From NCBI RefSeq assembly GCF_015706575.1, contig NW_024037064.1, positions 2,727,427 through 2,791,426 on the forward strand: DNA of 64,000 bases, in the 5' to 3' direction. Source of the DNA: Patiria miniata. Lineage: Eukaryota; Echinodermata; Asteroidea; Valvatida; Asterinidae. The first letter of the stretch is position 1, and each line of letters begins with the position of its first letter. The notes below the pieces were generated by a model. That model saw nothing but the letters and a program-made list of their open reading frames with translations. It was not told where the DNA came from and searched no databases. A program made the translations under genes and the position numbers. This document shows positions 58,001 through 64,000 of the stretch, piece after piece.

Positions 58001-61000
58001 GACACGGTTCTTGCGCCGCACAGACCGGTCAAAATATGGACGTCTGTGCACGGTGACATTGATGCAGTCTGCTGTTACATTTAGAGACTTAGGCTACGTG
58101 CAAATATTATGGAACTGATGTTTTTATCCAAGATTCACGTCTTACCATCATTTTTGCAATGAATGACCATCATTGAGATATAATGAAGAAAAAAGTGGCG
58201 TCAGGTTGCAACATTGTTCCTATTATTGATCCCTATAAATCACCTGAACTACTTTTTTCTTCATATATATTATCACCGCAAAAATGATAAGACGTGAATC
58301 TTGGACTGACAAATATTTCCAATTTTGTTAGGAAATACTAATTTTCATCCCAAACTATGTGTTTACCGCAATTTTTTTTTTTTTTTTTACAGATGAACCT
58401 GCGGGTTTCTGATGAACCATTGCGCTGCTCAAGAGATGATTGCTTGTCTGCAGTTCATCGTGAATCGATTTCATTTCAACAAGTCGAACTATGACGAAAC
58501 CTCTGGCTAAACCCCCGCCCCCACAATTTGTAAATATTTCGAATAAACCAGTTGATGAATAAACCAACTCTGATTTTTTTTTTACATTTTAGACTTTCAG
58601 ACTTATAGCTAGCTATAAATAAAAAATTCCCCGCCCCCCCCAAAAAAATTATGAATCCTTCTGTTAAAAAAGGTAACCCGAAGAAAAGTACCAAAAAATA
58701 ATATTGAAATTTTAACAAATTCTGATGATAAAAAAAAAAAAAAAATTATTTTGCAAAATAATCGCTAAAACTTCGTGGCAGCATAAGTAATAAGTATATC
58801 TGCCAATTCATGTTACCACCAGATTTTCTGAAAATGATCACGAATAATGATTCTGAATAATCACTGACGACGTCACCACGCCAAATCCAGAACCTAAAAA
58901 GAACAAAAAAGTATATTACATTTTTGGATATGACCAAATCAAACGGTAATTATGCAGAGTATGAACAAAATTACATTTCTCCGTTAATAAAAAACAACAC
59001 AAGGACCCGCCCCAAAAAAAAGACTTAAAGAAAACAAACATTCCCAATAATATTGAATGATATTGATAATGACCTCTTGTTTCCTACCTCCATGCAATAA
59101 CCAAATATACAACCAAGCCTATGCCAGTAATCAGTTCACACTCAAACTAAATAATCACTTTTGATATCACCTGGTCCTTACCAAATCCAGAACCTAAAAA
59201 GAAAAGAAAGAAAATAATATGATTTAAATTTAGATAACAATTTAAATTCATAGTTTGATTAATTATGCTAGACTATGTACGAATTTGTATGCCCCGGCCC
59301 GACACGGAAAGCACGTGCAAAGCCATTGCAATATGGTTCTTTGGAACAAAAATTAAATTGCAAAACATCGTATCATGTGGGAGTCAAGGAACCATACACT
59401 AAAAGAATAAACCGTCGATGTCATCTGGTCCTTGCCAAATCCAGAACCTAAAAAGAAAAAAAAAAGTATATTAAAATTTACTTCACAAGTTATCTTACTT
59501 CTTAGTTACCGAATCAAACGAATACAGGTCAACTCGTACACGAGCCAACTCGTACGCGACCAACTCGTACGCAGGACAACTCGTACGCGGACCAACTCGT
59601 ACGCGAGTCAACTCGTACGCGGGATAACTCGTACGCGGACCAACTCGTACGTGGACCAACTCGTACGCGTGAGTATAGACTAGCAGCCGTAGCACAAGGG
59701 ATTTTACTGAAACCGTATGTTCGGGCGTGTACATGTAGGAAATGAGGGTCAGTCAGTTGTCCGGCACATTCTTTTTTCCTTAAGTTAAGGGGATTATTTT
59801 GTGTTACTGAGTAGTCCCAATTAGTTCATCTTTAAATCAGCTTGTTTTGCTCATAACAAAAAGGTTATGATTTGTTTTCCTGGACCCGCACTCGCACACT
59901 GTCGATGTCCGGTCCGTTCCTTGCTCACACACACCGTACGCTATACAAGATAATGCCACGTAGTGAGAATTTAAATCGTATAATGTCCGCTGCATTTGTA
60001 GACTTCCCAACATAACAATACACTGTTATAGTGGCCCCGCACTATGTGTAAATCAAATCGTTGTATATCTTGACAAATTCTCCACACTAGCTGCGTGGTT
60101 GGAAGTGCATGCCGCGGCATTGCACTACACATCGATCGCAATTAAAATGGATCATGCTTTTTTTTAATTTATCATTGAAACTTTTGAACCTGAACCTGAA
60201 CATCATTGCATTTATGGAATTTAAAATTGTTGAAAATACATAAGGCTACAATCCCAGTCTTTCAGTCGTACAATCAGACCACTGTGATAAATCGTTAACT
60301 TTGGCGTGTGTTTTGGGGTAAACTTCAAGTTGGCGATCGTCCGTGTACGAGTTGGCTGGCGTACGAGTTGGTTCGCGTACGAGTTGGCCCGCGTACGAGT
60401 TGTCTGGCGTACGAGTTGGCTGGCGTACGAGTTGTCTCGCGTACGAGTTGACCAATCCGCGTACGAGTTGTCTCGCGTACGAGTTGGTTCGCGTACGAGT
60501 TGACCTGTTTCCAATCAAACGTTGAATATGCACAAGGAATGTACAACTACAAGTACATGTAATTCCATTAAAAACAGAATATCAGTGCCACGCCCGCCGC
60601 GCAGGCCGGCCGCTTCCGAGTCACCTGCATTGGTACCGCGCCCGACCGACCGCTGCTCGCGCCCTCGGAGGTCGGCTCAGCCTTCAATTTCATTGCCCTG
60701 CGCCAGGCCCAACGCGGAAAATCACGCTGCCTGGCAAAGCCATTAGATCTTGAATGTAGTTCTGTGGAATAGAAATTAACTTTGACTTGAAAAGAATCGT
60801 ATCGTTTCGGAGTCAAGGAACCACACTGTGCATACTTAGTCACGCACGTACTCTACTTTTTATTCTGATGGTACTACGAGTCGTCTTAATTGAAGGTACG
60901 AGTTGTCCAAGGTACGAGTTGTCCAAGGTACGAGATGTCCAAGGTACGAGATGTCCAAGGTACGAGTTGTCCAAGGTACGAGTTGTCCAAGGTACGAGTT

Positions 61001-61214
61001 GCCCAAGGTGAAGGTACGAGTTGACTCGAATTTTAAGTCGAAAGCAACTTTTTACGGCAAATTACGGGCATACAAAATTCTTACCAACGCCAGTGACAAC
61101 AACTCGTGTACTGCCCGTAGAATAACTTCTTCCTCTGGAAGCTTTCACAGACTTAAACAACGACAAAACTTTCCCTTTCTGCTGAACTGTCAGGAGTTTG
61201 ATCCAGCAGAGCAT
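39874..61214 (-). CDS. OXSM: Mitochondrial 3-oxoacyl-ACP synthase (beta-ketoacyl-ACP synthase), 11 exons found
   Basis: The enzyme condenses malonyl-ACP with a growing acyl-ACP in mitochondrial type II fatty acid synthesis, the pathway that supplies octanoyl-ACP for lipoate. Exons in order: 61214-61085, 54241-54125, 51280-51216, 50434-50327, 47648-47577, 46357-46271, 45434-45283, 44678-44564, 43509-43443, 41810-41673, 40022-39874. All introns are GT-AG and every junction keeps the frame, giving 400 residues. Residues 1-40 look like a mitochondrial presequence (Lys/Arg-rich, no acidic residue). RVVVTGVG starts the thiolase fold. The catalytic residues are visible: Cys203 in STACTTG, His344 in NAHATSTP, Lys376 and His381 in [14 protein letters not shown]. 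The last ~60 residues with the NSFGFGGTN loop are not found. Introns are full of transposons. No other KAS type fits as well, since bacterial FabF genes lack introns. Confidence 0.92.
40068..40140 (+). repeat. tRNA-derived SINE head
   Basis: A-box-like TGGCTTAGTTGGTAGAGCA (40073-40091) and B-box-like GGTTCAGCCC (40117-40126) have tRNA spacing, with a clover-leaf-like CCGGA...TCCGG arm. The arms do not form a complete tRNA and the loop lacks the invariant U33, so it is a SINE or tRNA pseudogene. Confidence 0.65.
40141..40845. other. OXSM intron 10, unassigned part
   Basis: I see nothing convincing beyond dispersed AT-rich sequence and a short inverted CCACCATAAT / ATTATGGTG pair near 40770-40835. 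Confidence 0.35.
40846..41175 (+). mobile_element. 3' fragment of the same non-LTR retrotransposon family as 29915-30795
   Basis: [21 protein letters not shown] to [15 protein letters not shown] is open for 105 codons and ends in (TGATGA) repeats. It matches 30470-30790 closely, but here the frame is intact where the other copy is broken. It is 5'-truncated, as is usual for LINE copies. Confidence 0.85.
41289..41556. mobile_element. Inverted-repeat element (MITE-like), ~38-bp terminal repeats
   Basis: The left end ATATGTGATGCGATCAAGCT...AATGAGTCGTTTGTCG matches the inverted right end ATATGTGATGTGATCAAGCT...ATGAGTCATTTGTCG. The target duplication is unclear. It is in OXSM intron 10. Confidence 0.65.
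41673..41810 (-). CDS. OXSM: OXSM exon 10 (first catalytic histidine)
   Basis: Residues 306-350: [20 protein letters not shown], then [15 protein letters not shown] with catalytic His344. Acceptor ATAATAG, donor CTTG|GTAAGC. Confidence 0.92.
41811..42835. other. OXSM intron 9, unassigned part
   Basis: It holds a G run (41937-41946), an A run (42020-42034) and no recognisable gene or bounded element. Confidence 0.35.
42836..43316. mobile_element. MULE-like MITE with ~130-bp terminal repeats and 9-bp target duplication
   Basis: The ends are TAGCCTTTAATCAAGTCCCA (42836) and the inverted TAGCCTTTAGTCAAGTCCCA (43316). Similarity between the arms extends to about 130 bp (CCCGGA, GATGCTG.CACGTAAAAAGAC, GGCCTTTAC.ATCTC). 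The flanks CGTTTTGAC (42827-42835 and 43317-43325) are a perfect 9-bp direct repeat, the length typical of Mutator-like elements. It is in OXSM intron 9. Confidence 0.88.
43443..43509 (-). CDS. OXSM: OXSM exon 9
   Basis: Residues 283-304: [20 protein letters not shown] followed by LS and a split Gly codon. Acceptor TTTTCCAAG, donor TCAG|GTCAGT. Confidence 0.88.
43510..44563. other. OXSM intron 8 with dispersed repeats
   Basis: 44000-44200 has several GGATTTTGCAGGATTGAGG words like those of the array at 51900-53430. 44300-44530 is a relative of fragments at 5575 and 7340. Confidence 0.45.
44564..44678 (-). CDS. OXSM: OXSM exon 8
   Basis: Residues 245-282: ARALSKN...[20 protein letters not shown], the conserved RPFDxxRDGFVxGEGA block. 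Here the usual GEGA reads SEGA. Confidence 0.92.
44945..45130 (+). repeat. tRNA-derived SINE
   Basis: TGGTAAGATGTCTGCACTAG (A-box region) and GGGTCCGAGTCCCGCC (B box, 44987-45002) are followed by a non-tRNA body. The same CAGGAGGTCGTGGGT segment is in the minus-strand copy at 50050-50185. It is in OXSM intron 7. Confidence 0.65.
45283..45434 (-). CDS. OXSM: OXSM exon 7 (nucleophilic cysteine)
   Basis: Residues 194-243: [20 protein letters not shown] with catalytic Cys203, then [20 protein letters not shown]. Donor GCGAG|GTAAGT, phase 2. Confidence 0.93.
45604..46118. mobile_element. Foldback element (mariner-like ends), near-complete palindrome
   Basis: Almost the whole element is an inverted repeat about a centre near 45861. 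The left arm CAGGGTGAGTAAAG...CCCAAATGTTGGGACCATTG mirrors the right arm read inverted. TA flanks both ends (45602-45603, 46119-46120). The end sequence fits Tc1/mariner-type MITEs. It is in OXSM intron 6. Confidence 0.85.
46271..46357 (-). CDS. OXSM: OXSM exon 6
   Basis: Residues 165-193: [20 protein letters not shown], the KAS motif just before the active-site loop. Donor AAG|GTGACT. Confidence 0.9.
46965..47480. mobile_element. Inverted-repeat element, probable MITE
   Basis: The left end AGCACGTTTTGGCGC...AAACATGTTTCTGG matches the inverted right end AGCACGTTTTGGTGG...GGAACATGTTTCTG. The target duplication could not be read. It is in OXSM intron 5. Confidence 0.55.
47527..47554. repeat. 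(TCAG)n microsatellite
   Basis: About six TCAG units in a row, 22 bp from exon 5 of OXSM. Confidence 0.9.
47577..47648 (-). CDS. OXSM: OXSM exon 5
   Basis: Residues 141-164: [20 protein letters not shown], the conserved GVxxGxGM strand. Acceptor TGTGCAG, donor AAG|GTAAGA, phase 0. Confidence 0.9.
47850..48284. mobile_element. MITE with TGTGACCCGCTC ends
   Basis: The ends TGTGACCCGCTC and GAGCGGGTCACA are flanked by TA (47848-47849, 48285-48286). Similarity between the ends extends to ATGAGTCTG / CAGACTCA. No ORF. It is in OXSM intron 4. Confidence 0.75.
48900..49574. mobile_element. Inverted-repeat element with arms of AACGAATTAATAATCCG tandem words
   Basis: The ends TACGAAAGCCCATTAGCGCC (48900) and its inverse (49574) extend to ~35 bp (CACTGCAAGTATATAA). 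CATAAG flanks both sides (48894-48899, 49575-49580). The left arm has about 5 units of ATTCGTTATTACGGATTA (48941-49047). The right arm has about 17 inverted units (49188-49541). The unique centre holds TCACACGTGGAGAGCACGTG and a GCCGCTAGGCGGC palindrome. It is in OXSM intron 4. Confidence 0.9.
49581..50049. other. OXSM intron 4, unassigned part
   Basis: It includes poly-T runs (49925-49962) and a short repeat of AAAGCATGGCGG (49964, 50003). No gene is supported. Confidence 0.4.
50050..50185 (-). repeat. tRNA-derived SINE, minus strand
   Basis: On the minus strand, GCTCGGTGGTCGAGG (A-box region, near 50175) and GGGTTTGAGTCCCACC (B box, 50128-50113) are at tRNA spacing. It is the same family as 44945-45130. 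It is in OXSM intron 4. Confidence 0.65.
50327..50434 (-). CDS. OXSM: OXSM exon 4
   Basis: Residues 105-140: [20 protein letters not shown], the helix before the dimer-core strand. Acceptor TTTTTCAG, donor TCA|GTGAGC. Confidence 0.88.
51216..51280 (-). CDS. OXSM: OXSM exon 3
   Basis: Residues 84-104: [20 protein letters not shown]. Acceptor TTTTTTCAG, donor TCG|GTAATT. Confidence 0.85.
51900..53430. repeat. Large inverted word array (AGGATTTTGGAGGATTGAGG)
   Basis: The left part (51950-52130) has GGATTTTGGAGGATTGAGGA words on the + strand. The right part (53035-53390) has CCTCAATCCTCCAAAATCCT, the inverse. Within it is a second vocabulary (TGTTGGATTCAG, 52265-52310 and 52700-52975) and a Harbinger-like MITE. 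Termini were not resolved. It is in OXSM intron 2. Confidence 0.65.
52340..52682. mobile_element. Harbinger-like MITE, second copy
   Basis: It is close to 17813-18150 along its whole length, with GGCC ends and TAA flanks (52337-52339, 52683-52685). The internal TTGGTGTCCTCATGTACATT is shared. It is nested in the AGGATTTTGG array. Confidence 0.88.
53767..53796. repeat. 30-bp perfect palindrome
   Basis: TCCAACGCTGGTCGG is followed at once by its reverse complement, with no spacer. Confidence 0.97.
54125..54241 (-). CDS. OXSM: OXSM exon 2
   Basis: Residues 45-82: [20 protein letters not shown] and the GYEKIPCQV strand, matching the N-terminal KAS fold. Acceptor TTTCAG, donor GTTG|GTAAGA, phase 1 in and out. 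Confidence 0.88.
54242..55371. other. OXSM intron 1, unassigned part
   Basis: 54580-54680 contains an inverted pair (AACACTCTGTTTAAGACCGG / ACAGAGTGTTTAATACC). 54840-54890 contains a short GC-rich ACTGCGCGATGTCGCGCAG segment that also occurs in the TTAA MITEs. No gene is seen. Confidence 0.4.
55375..56342. mobile_element. Harbinger-like element, ~970 bp, TTA target duplication
   Basis: The ends GGCCAACAAAAAAATAAAAC and the inverse GGCCCCCCAAAAATAG are flanked by TTA (55372-55374, 56343-56345). Both arms contain CTTCTGCTTCCG and CCGACCGACCCTATTTTT. The ORF at 55509-55919 lacks transposase features, so the element looks non-autonomous. It is in OXSM intron 1. Confidence 0.8.
56346..57659. other. 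OXSM intron 1, unassigned part
   Basis: A short inverted pair CCAGCCCTAAAT / ATTTAGGGCTGG lies at 56742-56784. No gene or bounded element is seen. Confidence 0.35.
58866..59475. repeat. Three copies of a ~60-bp repeat (CCAAATCCAGAACCTAAAAA)
   Basis: Copies are at about 58866-58925, 59163-59220 and 59421-59475. On the minus strand each reads like a splice acceptor (TTTTTAG|GTTCTGGATTTGG). They lie in the outer array interval. No long ORF uses them. Confidence 0.7.
59521..60512. mobile_element. MULE-like element with arms of 16-bp units GCGTACGAGTTGNNNN
   Basis: The left array (59524-59670) has about nine CAACTCGTACGCG units. The right array (60341-60508) has about ten inverted units. The edges are AATACAGGTCAACTCGTAC and the inverse GGAAACAGGTCAACTCGTAC. 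The 9-bp flanks AATCAAACG (59512-59520 and 60513-60521) are perfect. The centre (~670 bp) has no ORF of note. It is nested in the outer array pair. Confidence 0.85.
61085..61214 (-). CDS. OXSM: OXSM exon 1 (start, presequence)
   Basis: ATG 61214-61212 is the first ATG after an in-frame TAG upstream. Residues 2-40 ([20 protein letters not shown]...) are basic and amphipathic, as in a matrix-targeting peptide. The exon ends in RVVVTGV plus one base before GTAAGA. The outer GTACGAGTTG array starts about 55 bp inside intron 1. Confidence 0.85.
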
Positions 61215-61324
61215 TTTTATTTCGAAGTGGCTATCGTTACGGCACTCGTTGTTTAGCGCCCTCTACGATATTTTTTTGGTACGCACGCAGGTATATAATT
61301 ATTTGTTTCCACATGTTTTATCGA

Positions 61325-61410
61325 GCAGTGCGCCAGCTCAGCCGATAGAGGGTAGGATTTTGCACCGCGAGGTTGCGGGTTCGGATCTCAGTTTTGCACT
61401 CGAATTTTTT
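61325..61410 (+). repeat. tRNA-like SINE head upstream of OXSM
   Basis: CAGCTCAGCCGATAGAGG (A-box region, 61334-61351) and GCGGGTTCGGATCTC (B box, 61375-61389). It lies 110-190 bp upstream of the OXSM start codon, in the likely promoter, and on the opposite strand. Confidence 0.6.
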
Positions 61411-62630
61411 TCCTTTTCTAACCTGAGGCTTTGGAGGATTTTTTTTAAAAGGGAAATAAAGTCCGAATTTCATAAAGTTCAAATTCACTTTTTTCCTTCT
61501 AATTTTATATTTTCTTGTCATGTTTTTTTTATAAAAGTTGCCAGGTTGCAGTCTACCGTAACGATAGAAAATGGGAAATGCGTTACGGCTGCCGTAACAA
61601 TAGCCACTGCGTTTTTATTTACTTTCTCTCGATGGAAAAGCTGCGTGCCGCTTTATTTAGAAAATTGACTTGCGCCCTCTGCAGTTAGACATAATTAAAA
61701 GTCTCACGTTTGAGGGCGCCCTTCTCAATTAATGGTGAGTAAAAGATCGATATAGGTGCACTGAACTAATTCAAGCCCCATTGAAAACAGTGTAAAATCA
61801 ACAAAGTTCACTTAATAACATGCAAGCCGACATCACTGGGGTTTCTCAAACAAAAATTAAATTATTGTCTTGTACTTCATCTTTTCATTTCTTTTCAATT
61901 TTGGGTGGATTATAGCTGACTACATTTTTAAATATTCACACCAAAACAAATCACCTCCCGAAAGTGATAGTTCCCAAGCCTGCATGTAGCCGTTTTACAA
62001 GTGGCATCCTTCCACTTTCTCAGGCAAATAGGACCCATTTTTCAACCGTAATTTTGTCAAACCTGCCCTCAGATGGAAGCCTAAAAACCAGGGAGTTGAT
62101 CCATGGCTACATTTACACAATTCCACCGTTTTTAAAGCCAACTTGGTCTCCGTTTTCAAAAGAAACTGTGGGGTCACTTTTTATGCTAATCAGCTCAATC
62201 AGCTCGCGTAGAAATTCTCACTTGAATAAGTTCACTGAACCCCGATGTACAATTACTGGGGAAACAATTATCTCCAAAGCTGCAAGCCAATGCATGAGTG
62301 ACGTTATGCCATGTAATTTCTGGAAGGAGTTGCATTTTTAATACAAAAATCAGGCTTTTGACCCTACATGACCCCATGCTGACCTTGCACCCCATACAAT
62401 TTGGTGATGTGACATACAGTCATGCGGTTGAAAAACGAAGGCGATTTCTAAAGGTTACGTAACACTTCATTTTGAATGAAACTACATGTGGACACACATG
62501 TTCACGTTGGCGGGCGAAATTTAATCTTTGAAATTAATTTCTCCCGTTTGGAAGACCGTATCTTCATGCAACTTTCGGGGTTTACTTTCCTCATAATGAT
62601 TCAAGTATGTGCTAAAAATCGTTGTGATGT
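61411..62630. other. Gene-less stretch
   Basis: I see GCGCCCTCT words at 61256 and 61672 and an inverse at 61715, but no bounded element and no gene. Confidence 0.35.
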
Positions 62631-62639
62631 GTTCAAGAC

Positions 62640-63895
62640 TCAAACAATATCACTAAAAATAATATTCTCTCCGAGTCTCAATTTGGATTTAGACAAAATC
62701 GTTCAACTGAATTAGCGATACCGTATGTAATTAGTAAATTATGTAATGCACTTGATCAAAATAACTTCTCCATAGGCATTTTCTTGGACTTATCTAAAGC
62801 ATTTGATACTTCACGATATTCTTATAAGTAAATTAGAACATTACGGAATGCGGGGAACAGCTTTGGACCTACTGAAAAGTTATGTGTGTAACAGAAAGCA
62901 GTATATGTGTCATTTAACTCTATAACTTCAACCAGCCGATTCATTACGTGCGGGGTACCTCAGGGTTCCGTATTGGGTCCTTTACTATTTCTTCTCTATA
63001 TTAATGATATATGTAATACTTCAGACACTGTAACATTTTGTTTATTTGCAGATGATACAAGTTTGTTGTATACTTACGATAATGTAGATGAAGCAATTAG
63101 TAACCTAAATGTGGAACTTGAAAAAATCAGTACATGGCTTCTCGCAAATAAATTATGTATTAATGTCGTCAAGTCAAATTATATGATTTTTTGTGCCAAT
63201 CAGTTTAAGTACACACAATCTGTTCCTCTGATTTTGAATAACTCAAGGCTTAATCAGGTTAAGATAACTAAATTCCTGGGTGTAACTATTGATGAAAATC
63301 TCACTTGGAAAAATCATATTGATGAAGAAGCAACAAAAATTTCAAAGAACATTGGAATAATGAACCGTTTGAAATATTACCTTCCGAGTAAGATTTTATT
63401 AACATTGTATAATTCATTTGTTTTACCATACTTAAACTACTCAATCTTGACCTGGGGTAGTTCGCCATCTAAGTGTAACAAATTACTTACTTTACAGAAA
63501 CGAGCAGTTCGTATAATTTCGAATGCTGGCTATCGTGATCATTCTGCTCCATTATTTGCTAAATTAAATATATTACAATGTAATGACTTATATTACCTTA
63601 ATTTAGGAAAACTAATGTATAAATGTATGCATAATTTACTTCCGTCATGTTTTAATTCTTGTTTTACCTTAGCATCTAGCGTTCATGTATATAATACTCG
63701 AAGTAGTGCTAGGGGAAATTTGTTTGTCCAATTTAACAGAACGTCAATGTCAAAAAATAGTGTTATTCACCGAGGCACTTTAAATTTGTACTGGAATAGT
63801 TTAGATGATACTCTAAAATCGTTACTTTCACTATCTGTCTTTGTCAAAAAATTTAAAAACTCATTTTCTCGAATCATATTCATAAATTGAAATTC
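62640..63895 (+). mobile_element. CR1-like non-LTR retrotransposon, RT domain, two frameshifts
   Basis: A first frame (about 62650-62815) has the SQFGFRQNRST and FLDLSKAFDT motifs of the RT. The frame is then lost by a small deletion after FDT (near 62808) and again by a 2-base insertion near 62904. From 62907 an open frame of about 327 codons has CGVPQGSVLGPLLFLLYIND, FADDTSLL (catalytic D-D), FLGVTIDENLTWKNHI, and the C-terminal LP..LL.LY.S...PYL.Y....WG pattern. The stop is at 63888-63890. This arrangement is typical of CR1/L2-type LINEs. It is a pseudogenised copy, and its 3' end probably lies past the window. Confidence 0.88.
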
Positions 63896-64000
63896 CATTA
63901 TTTTGTGTATTAATATTTAGGCCTTGTCTCACGCTTGTCCTGTCTGTCTCACGTATTGTTTTGTTTGTCCTTTGGTCGTATGTTTGTCCATAGGTAAGGG
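63896..64000 (+). mobile_element. Probable 3' UTR of the CR1-like element
   Basis: The sequence after the stop is rich in TTGTC/TCTGTCTCACG words. No tail is reached before the window ends. Confidence 0.4.

Larger units (their letters stand above)
57660..61028. repeat. Outer inverted array pair with 16-bp unit GGTACGAGTTGTCCAA
   Basis: The left array (57660-57772) has CAACTCGTACCTTGGA-type units. The right array (60894-61028) has seven or more inverted units GGTACGAGTTGTCCAA. The left edge begins ACAGGTCATCTCGTACC, like the edge of the inner element, so the two belong to one superfamily. No target duplication was found for the outer pair. Confidence 0.7.

Noticed and set aside
59432..60533. 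Arg/Thr/Tyr-rich ORFs on both strands
   Set aside because: They are translations of the 16-bp array, which stays open in several frames because of its composition.
59521..61028. Short regularly spaced repeats resembling a CRISPR array
   Set aside because: The units are head-to-tail 16-mers with only 4 variable bases, occur in inverse pairs and carry a 9-bp target duplication. The window is plainly eukaryotic.

Overview
The window looks like nuclear DNA of an invertebrate animal, most likely a marine deuterostome of echinoderm or hemichordate type. The evidence is: split genes with GT-AG introns; a mitochondrial-type fatty acid synthase gene with at least eleven small exons; a local expansion of RING/B-box/coiled-coil/beta-propeller (TRIM-NHL-like) genes; many small inverted-repeat elements, some ending in the GCGCCCTCTA word; and frequent ACATGTACATGTA words. 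The phylum is an inference and the species cannot be named from the sequence.

Layout. 0-36 kb is a TRIM cluster on the + strand. A terminal propeller exon (490-1124) belongs to a gene that starts left of the window. Copy A (exons 10326-11594 and 13224-13852) is broken by one in-frame stop. Copy B (exons 23807-24977 and 31865-32499) is open but lacks B-box 1. Copies A and B each have a matching TATA box and upstream noncoding first exon. The three propeller exons sit in long paralogous segments (about 1-3700, 12840-19150 and 31390-35880), so the cluster grew by segmental duplication. These paralogues also act as natural empty sites that show where later transposons landed. A short degenerate RING fragment (9280-9410) is the remains of a further copy. 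Between copies A and B lie the last three exons of an unrecognised minus-strand gene (19421-20233).

39.9-61.2 kb holds a minus-strand gene for mitochondrial 3-oxoacyl-ACP synthase (OXSM/KAS). It was assembled here from eleven exons in consistent phase, from a start codon with a mitochondrial presequence at 61214 to 39874. All catalytic residues (Cys, His, Lys, His) are visible. The exon for the last ~60 residues was not found.

The remainder is mobile DNA: hAT-, MULE-, Harbinger-, piggyBac- and mariner-like non-autonomous elements, many with target-site duplications that can be read directly; broken non-LTR retrotransposons (three or four fragments of one family in 27.8-41.2 kb and a CR1-like one at 62.6-63.9 kb); a deleted Ty3/Gypsy remnant; and tRNA-derived SINE heads.

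The most striking pattern is that many of the inverted-repeat elements are built alike but share no sequence. Their arms are tandem arrays of a short word, and the word differs from element to element (GAGTCGAGTC, CGGGTCGGGT, GTACGAGTTG, AACGAATTAATAATCC, AGGATTTTGGAGGATTG and others). One such array (14.6-16.25 kb) uses AGGTCA nuclear-receptor half sites, arranged as repeated IR1+DR4 composites about 160 bp apart.
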